Shown: in pieces, positions 61,001-64,000 of the stretch
How positions within the stretch are numbered: the stretch's first letter is position 1
Layout of the letters: every line of letters begins with the position of its first letter
Source of the DNA: Sphingobacterium griseoflavum
GTDB taxonomy: Bacteria > Bacteroidota > Bacteroidia > Sphingobacteriales > Sphingobacteriaceae
Assembly: GCF_014653155.1 (NCBI RefSeq)
Contig: NZ_BNAF01000016.1
Location: forward strand, 22,465 to 86,464
Direction: 5' to 3'
DNA length: 64,000 nt
Position numbers and translations under genes: made by a program
The notes under the pieces: model-generated
Told to the model about the DNA's origin: nothing
Seen by the model: the letters and a program-made list of their open reading frames with translations, nothing else
Databases searched by the model: none

Positions 61001-64000
61001 CTGACCCATCCGCAACTTATCGTTGGAAATGAGGTTAGTTTCTCCTTCACGGTAACGGTGGACGATCCGCTTGACATTGTGGCTGTTCCGGCGATTGTCA
61101 ATACTGCTAACGCTTCCAACGCGGAGGTGTACGAGGCGGCATCATTCAGCATGCCAACAGCATGTACGTCCGTCGTAGCTGGCGATATTTCGATTAATCC
61201 CATTGCGGACATATGTGTGGGGGATACCATCACGCTTAGCGCAACACTTCAAGGTACGCTTGCTGGTGTTGATCCACAGATTATCCGATGGTATGCTCGA
61301 TATGACGCTGCTACGGGCGCTGTGAGTGGTTTACTCGGTGCGGGAGGAAGTATAGATGTTGTGTCTAGTGCTCCGGGAACATTAACATATTATGCGATTG
61401 TCGAATCTCCATTGTATTGCTTCGATAATCCACCTGCCCAGGTTCAAGTAGTGGTCTCTGCTGTACCGTCGACACCTGTCATAACCGCCAGTGCGGAAGA
61501 CGTTTGCGAAGGTGATGAGCTTCTGCTAACGGCAACCGCTGGTTCTGCCTCTTACATTTGGTTTAAAGATGGTATCCCTTTGGCAGAAACCACCAATACA
61601 TTGCAAATTTCCGCAGCAAGTTTGGCGGATGCTGGAATCTACAGTGTGGTAGCACGCAATGCGGCAACATGTCAGAGCTTGCCATCGGCCGGTGTTGAGA
61701 TCGTGGTCAATAGGAAAGCTGTGCAATCGGATATTTCCGTGGATGGCCGTAGCGTCAGTTGCGAAGGTGAGGCCATTCAATTATCGGCGACTTCAACTAC
61801 GGTCGCTAATCCAGTCTTTTATTGGTATGACAGTACTACGGCGACGACTCCAGTCTTCACAGGGCCTGTATACAATATTACGCCGGTGGATACCGTCACC
61901 TACTATGTATCTGTTGCTGGAGCAAATATCTGTGAAAATGACCCTGCAACCCGTGCAGCCTTTACGGTTAACGTAGGTCGGGCTCCTCGAATCTTGTTTA
62001 ATGGCCCCACTTCCTATAATATCGAAATTAACGAGTCTGTTCCTGTTCCAGCATTTATGCAAGAAGATGGCGTTGATTACGTTTGGAAAACACAGTCGGG
62101 AATGGATTTTACCGGTTCTGTGTTTGGTCCCTTCGCTACACCGGGAACTTATGTCTATACCTTGATTGCCACCAATGCGGCAGGCTGTAGCACAGCAGCA
62201 AATATTACTATCCGTGTCTTTAATCCGGGGGAATGTCCACCTATTTTCACGCGTGTTTACGCTTCCGATGCGTCGCAATTCGGTGTTTCGAACCTCTTGG
62301 GAATTCCATTAGGCAGTGTTTCATCTCCAGAGCGCGCGGCCGACAAGGATGTTGCGACCTTTAGTGTATTAACTGAAGGGGCAAACGTCTTGGGATTGTT
62401 CGGACAGACCTATCAGAATATTAAATGGTCGGGTAATTCGATCCCAGCAGGGACAGCAGTAACCCTTAAAGTTGGAAAACAATCCACGCTCGTGCAGGTA
62501 GCCGGTGGTTTACGCATTCAGGCCGTCAATGCGGCAGGGGCGCCGGTCGGTGTCTCCCAGTCGCTCGGTGCAGACATTGCAAGCACGGTGGAAGGCTTAA
62601 ATATCGTAGAATATACCTTCGTGCCAACGGATGAAAGCGGAGAAACCATAGCCTATAACGGTGTCCGCGTTTACCTACAAGCACTGGCGAACGTGGCACA
62701 ACGCGTCCATGTCTATGAAGCTTATTATCAGCAGGAAGGTACGGTAGACTGTGAAAACAGCCAGACCGTGATGGATGTGCTCACCGGTGTTGAGCGCCCA
62801 ATCGGTGGTGTTGGCTTGCTAACGGGCCTTGTTTCGATTGAAAATCCGCTAAATGCCATCGACAATGACCCGTCGACAGCTGCGGTACTAAATAATGCCG
62901 TGGGTGTGAACGCCTATAGCCGAATGGAATTATTGTATCATACGCCGGCTCTAGCTGGAGACACGTTGATTATTGATGTGGCTAAGCCTGCAACACTGTT
63001 AACAGTAGGGCTGCTTGATGCATTCACGATCCAGCCTTATTTAGGCAATATTGCGGTCGGCGAACCTGTTCGTCATACGAGTAGTCTGCTGAATATCTCG
63101 CTGCTAGGTGGTGGATCACAGGCGAGCATAAAGTTTGTGGCCCCGGCACCGTTCGATCGGGTAAAAATCCTTTATGGTGGGATTGCGAGTGTCTTGGATC
63201 AGTTACAAATACGTGAGATCAGACGTGTTGTTCCTGCGGTGGTGGTAGGGCCTGACGGTGATAACAATTTTGTGATTTGTCCGGGCGATGTAATCGATAT
63301 CCCTGTTCCCGACAACTGTACAACTTATCTCATTTACGATGCTCCAATAGGGGGAACGGTGGTTGATGTTGCTAGTTTACCTGCAGGCGTCGACACAACC
63401 TTATATGTGCAGACTGTTCGGTTCGGGAATTGTGAGATAGGAGATCGCACACCGATAACCATTACTGTTAATGATTTGCCGGAAGCTCCGATTGTGGTAA
63501 ATGAAACGGTTTGCCAATCGCCGACCGACGCGATGATAGGTTACAACGTCACGGCATTACCCAACCATATTCTGCTTTTCTATGCAGATGGAACAACCAA
63601 TACGCCGATGGCTGATGTTCCAATGGTAAACACAGCGATAGCTGGGACGAGTATTGTATACGTTAGCCAGCAGTTGAATTCGTCAACGGCCTGTGAAAGC
63701 GAACGGGTTCCTGTTAGCATAACGATCACCGATACGCCTGCTCCGACCTTGACGGAACTAGCACAGACCTTCTGTGCGATCGACAGTGCTACGGTTGCCG
63801 ACCTGAATACCGCGGGTGCTACGGGCACGGTGGTCTGGTACGATGCTGCCTCGGGAGGCACGGCTCTTCCATCGACCGCATCGTTGAGCAGCGGCATGTA
63901 CTATGCTGCGCAGATCGGCGATGGCTGTGAGAGCGTTTTGCGTACGGAGGTAAGCGTGACGATCACCGATACGCCTGCTCCGACCTTGACGGAACTAGCA
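55007..64000 (+). CDS. Giant secreted repeat adhesin-like protein, 3' end outside window
   Basis: A single frame of 2,998 codons that I followed without a stop to the right edge. An unusually long signal peptide (about 38 residues, hydrophobic core near residues 22-36, ending QAQS) is followed by repeats: eight jelly-roll/discoidin-like units of about 170-190 residues to residue 1495 (alternating two types, each starting near a Cys and containing AIDNDPST- or ADGNxESFATL-like motifs and a YVRID or PFDRVEI segment), four DUF11-like units (1500-2055; TYTIYVTNTGNQDL type), Ig-like units (2058-2405), two further jelly-roll units (2409-2745), Ig-like units, and a 79-residue tandem repeat from about 2906. 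No anchor is visible, since the C terminus is missing; a type IX sorting domain is likely but unseen. Confidence 0.9.
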   Translation, partial: MKKTNLLVDSEGYRLTGNLFRLIVYFMLLLAPHILQAQSKEYAQSQNSGRRVSTTLSPTYSPTTNDAYAVVSNAGRAADGNEASFATLTAKATEVDLGLVTVGYSGEAWSQMIFPSARSAGTTTYVRIDLPTTSGVGVDLVGLVGDLTGLLTNNVITPEVWTQAAAGTNNIESGTKISAGLTSAIVQDAQNNIYVAITSASAYNAVSLKVRYPNNLLGIALGASINLHVYDTFTLENPSVCGSALYSDAGIKTGISVNLGQVVKNPAFAIDENTSNYSEISTGALSVLATASQSIYFPAVSEPNTTLNVRLQISSSTLNANLLGAYHIRTYRGATLVSDNSLGDALISGLDLLGLFSSGGIVTVPIVVANPFDRVEIGLFNTLGLNLGASDLRIYGVSRVSDSCPAPAGVANPLFQPVCANTSIVSSRNVDDAQFATDDNFDSYATIRSDAGILIGLGDRAGHLEVNFPSAVPAGKTAFIRIGYDNDVLQALLAGSIGNLVSGLLNGLVLGNHYFELQLKAGTNVLLNTSSADLFNNAAGQVEIVQDNAGRFYIAITSTVPFDGIRLTDRTAAAVGLLSPAQYLHVYSICYDASDETCNPAFSTSFDGRGISLSLLQLGKTGVENPQYAIDNDPSTFSQINLGMLSAAGSMSQFINFNSLSDTHSVFKIRLAIKANQTLNADLLGAYEVVAYNGSEEIYRRSLAGGLLNGTNVLGLLGSGQAGTLTFAPGRAFDRIEIRVNSLLQVSALESAVEVYDVKRFGPPGSGCEDPDFVLPTPTDGPFEVPACDAQIVDWQHADYPHLAADGNNESFATLTASSGTLLGIGGYSGFLEYEFPSAIPANKTTYVRIDMDGDILDRLLSGTLGTLVSNAGGLLLGNHYFSVEAKMTSSGGTPVLSGSSAAAFTDVLGGDLRIVQDNIGRYYIAITPNADYRYVRITEHFPSLVGATQDIASMRIYEACVEMGVDNCLPAQFTSFDQSGLTLGALNGAGVRNADHAISNNSSDYSEISTGTVAVAAEVAQRIYFNKLSAAGDTLAIRLQLNPATLANVDLVGRYDIITYQGSDEVERFTLQNALINNLNIVDLFASGGIQTLFFETAAPYDRVDIVARSLVNVALTPAIRLYSVTRIGDGCPTTKTPSPFENPVCVTSLVASSNANDVANLFDDDFDSFATLNSGSNALLGQLLAGQPNQFSGFVELGFDTPVPANKTAYVRIDFDPSVLNRLLGGSLGSAVATLVDNLLLGNHYFNVQAKRNGVVVLEGGSHNNFGNNNMRLRLVQDKLGRYYVAVTPTAEYDAIRITDHTNTALPLVAQPNSMNVYGACVDNPLSDCQPVFTTSFDASGLNLSAADLAGSGAGVNNPEHAINDNTTDYAEISLGNLAVGQSVRQYFEFRKLALPSEVVNLRLQYGTGALNANIIGALEIVAYQGATPVDTLDVQSALINGLNVLGILNNATGGVVPYAPGVAYDRISVGLKGVLSAGVLPELRVYSVEKDCTVPMFKTWKSYQETSSRQAVPQVVGGEELTYSVHVVNTGSVELTNYRIVDKIPAFTTYVSGSGGMLMSDSVVFDNVSIAVGDTVVRSFNVLVNSNLTGATMISNVAFVKEDVNDSGTGTVPPADFDNPNGGPNEMVPSGTTTDVPVSPVSTVAAWKGFAIGNGTSATTVSGGEDITYTIYVTNTGNQDLSAISISDLIPVGTKALPDNGTTTVTFTGIDIAVGDTISRSFTVQVDGNLTGIDAISNVATIDVGGVSTGTAPADPTDSAAGPAPGSSPGDPTLVPVLLTDDVVAWKGYSVANGVSTTTVAGGEEVTYTIYVRNNANQDLAGLSISDALPAGTSFLSAANGGTFDAGTVNFSNVSIPYAQTEALRFTVKIDSNLTGLDNISNVAFVTINTSDPDLGSVPPLEPENPAAGPDPAATPGTPTLIPVTDLYALQLTLVGVNTNGVSGQAQAGSDIRYTLTLANNGNKNLDNLLVKAGIPMHSTFTSSSSFVAVQDSVQLTHPQLIVGNEVSFSFTVTVDDPLDIVAVPAIVNTANASNAEVYEAASFSMPTACTSVVAGDISINPIADICVGDTITLSATLQGTLAGVDPQIIRWYARYDAATGAVSGLLGAGGSIDVVSSAPGTLTYYAIVESPLYCFDNPPAQVQVVVSAVPSTPVITASAEDVCEGDELLLTATAGSASYIWFKDGIPLAETTNTLQISAASLADAGIYSVVARNAATCQSLPSAGVEIVVNRKAVQSDISVDGRSVSCEGEAIQLSATSTTVANPVFYWYDSTTATTPVFTGPVYNITPVDTVTYYVSVAGANICENDPATRAAFTVNVGRAPRILFNGPTSYNIEINESVPVPAFMQEDGVDYVWKTQSGMDFTGSVFGPFATPGTYVYTLIATNAAGCSTAANITIRVFNPGECPPIFTRVYASDASQFGVSNLLGIPLGSVSSPERAADKDVATFSVLTEGANVLGLFGQTYQNIKWSGNSIPAGTAVTLKVGKQSTLVQVAGGLRIQAVNAAGAPVGVSQSLGADIASTVEGLNIVEYTFVPTDESGETIAYNGVRVYLQALANVAQRVHVYEAYYQQEGTVDCENSQTVMDVLTGVERPIGGVGLLTGLVSIENPLNAIDNDPSTAAVLNNAVGVNAYSRMELLYHTPALAGDTLIIDVAKPATLLTVGLLDAFTIQPYLGNIAVGEPVRHTSSLLNISLLGGGSQASIKFVAPAPFDRVKILYGGIASVLDQLQIREIRRVVPAVVVGPDGDNNFVICPGDVIDIPVPDNCTTYLIYDAPIGGTVVDVASLPAGVDTTLYVQTVRFGNCEIGDRTPITITVNDLPEAPIVVNETVCQSPTDAMIGYNVTALPNHILLFYADGTTNTPMADVPMVNTAIAGTSIVYVSQQLNSSTACESERVPVSITITDTPAPTLTELAQTFCAIDSATVADLNTAGATGTVVWYDAASGGTALPSTASLSSGMYYAAQIGDGCESVLRTEVSVTITDTPAPTLTELA
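63722..64000 (+). repeat. 237-bp tandem repeat at the window edge
   Basis: The 42 bases 63722-63763 recur without change at 63959-64000, a period of 237 bp (79 codons). The protein motif is TITDTPAPTLTELA. The second copy is cut off, so the array probably continues. Confidence 0.85.

Noticed and set aside
55074..63897. Many short ORFs on the minus strand and other plus frames in the last 9 kb
   Set aside because: They lie inside the single long plus-strand frame of the adhesin gene, do not resemble proteins, and are caused by its repetitive codon use.
1..64000. CRISPR array or insertion sequence
   Set aside because: No regularly spaced short repeats and no transposase-like ORF. The repeats seen are coding, or are tRNA copies or hairpins.

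Overview
The window looks like a chromosomal segment from a member of the Bacteroidota, most likely the family Sphingobacteriaceae (Sphingobacterium/Pedobacter relatives). The reasons are the promoter style (TTTG, 17-20 bases, TAnnTTTG, seen intact upstream of several genes), the many short lipoproteins with SxC/AxC lipoboxes, families typical of this phylum (DUF4270, long N-terminally extended Rho, MbnP-like proteins, a RimK plus retropepsin-like protease pair), and a very long Ig/DUF11-type surface protein. The genus is inference.

Layout. 1-10147: housekeeping and conserved genes (partial acyl-CoA synthetase, outer-membrane-type small protein, M61 peptidase, two BadF/BadG-type kinases at either end, glutathione peroxidase, thymidine kinase, YbaB nucleoid protein, UPF0173 metallo-hydrolase), with clear stem-loop terminators between convergent genes. 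10148-17059: rho, pssA, Hpt protein, folK, sppA, pgk. 17080-21906: a large protein combining a HExxH-like peptidase region, a propeller-like region and a probable outer-membrane barrel, then the Mg2+ transporter mgtE.

22016-32275 is the most interesting block. Two identical tRNA-Asn(GTT) genes, in the same orientation and embedded in a 79-bp perfect direct repeat, bracket about 10 kb of genes that all point to copper and c-type heme biochemistry at the cell envelope: an AraC regulator, two divergent SCO1/SenC + small CxxxC membrane-protein modules, a YtkA-like lipoprotein, two tandem MbnP + di-heme peroxidase (MbnH-like) pairs, a CxxCxC-bearing outer-membrane-type protein and a cytochrome c lipoprotein. 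I see no integrase. A reasonable model is an accessory copper-acquisition or copper-maturation system in which SCO and CxxxC proteins handle Cu(I)/thiol chemistry and the MbnH-like enzymes oxidatively modify MbnP partners.

32284-54375: again mainly core functions (PfkB kinase, cytochrome b5-like protein, ECF sigma factor, murB, TetR regulator, YpdA-type reductase, FUSC membrane protein, ppc, a His-rich lipoprotein, Ppx/GppA phosphatase, tRNA-Leu(GAG), a two-gene Fe-S redox unit, Kelch and DUF4270 lipoproteins, a two-component system, and a purM-rimB-rimK operon with a DNA glycosylase upstream).

54376-64000: a strong promoter, a leader with a 12-bp hairpin inside a short ORF, and then a single open reading frame of at least 2,998 codons that runs off the right edge. 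It encodes a secreted adhesin-like protein built of about ten repeated jelly-roll/discoidin-like units, four DUF11-like units and Ig-like units, and it ends at the window edge inside a tandem repeat that is identical at DNA level. Many smaller reading frames antisense to this gene are shadows.
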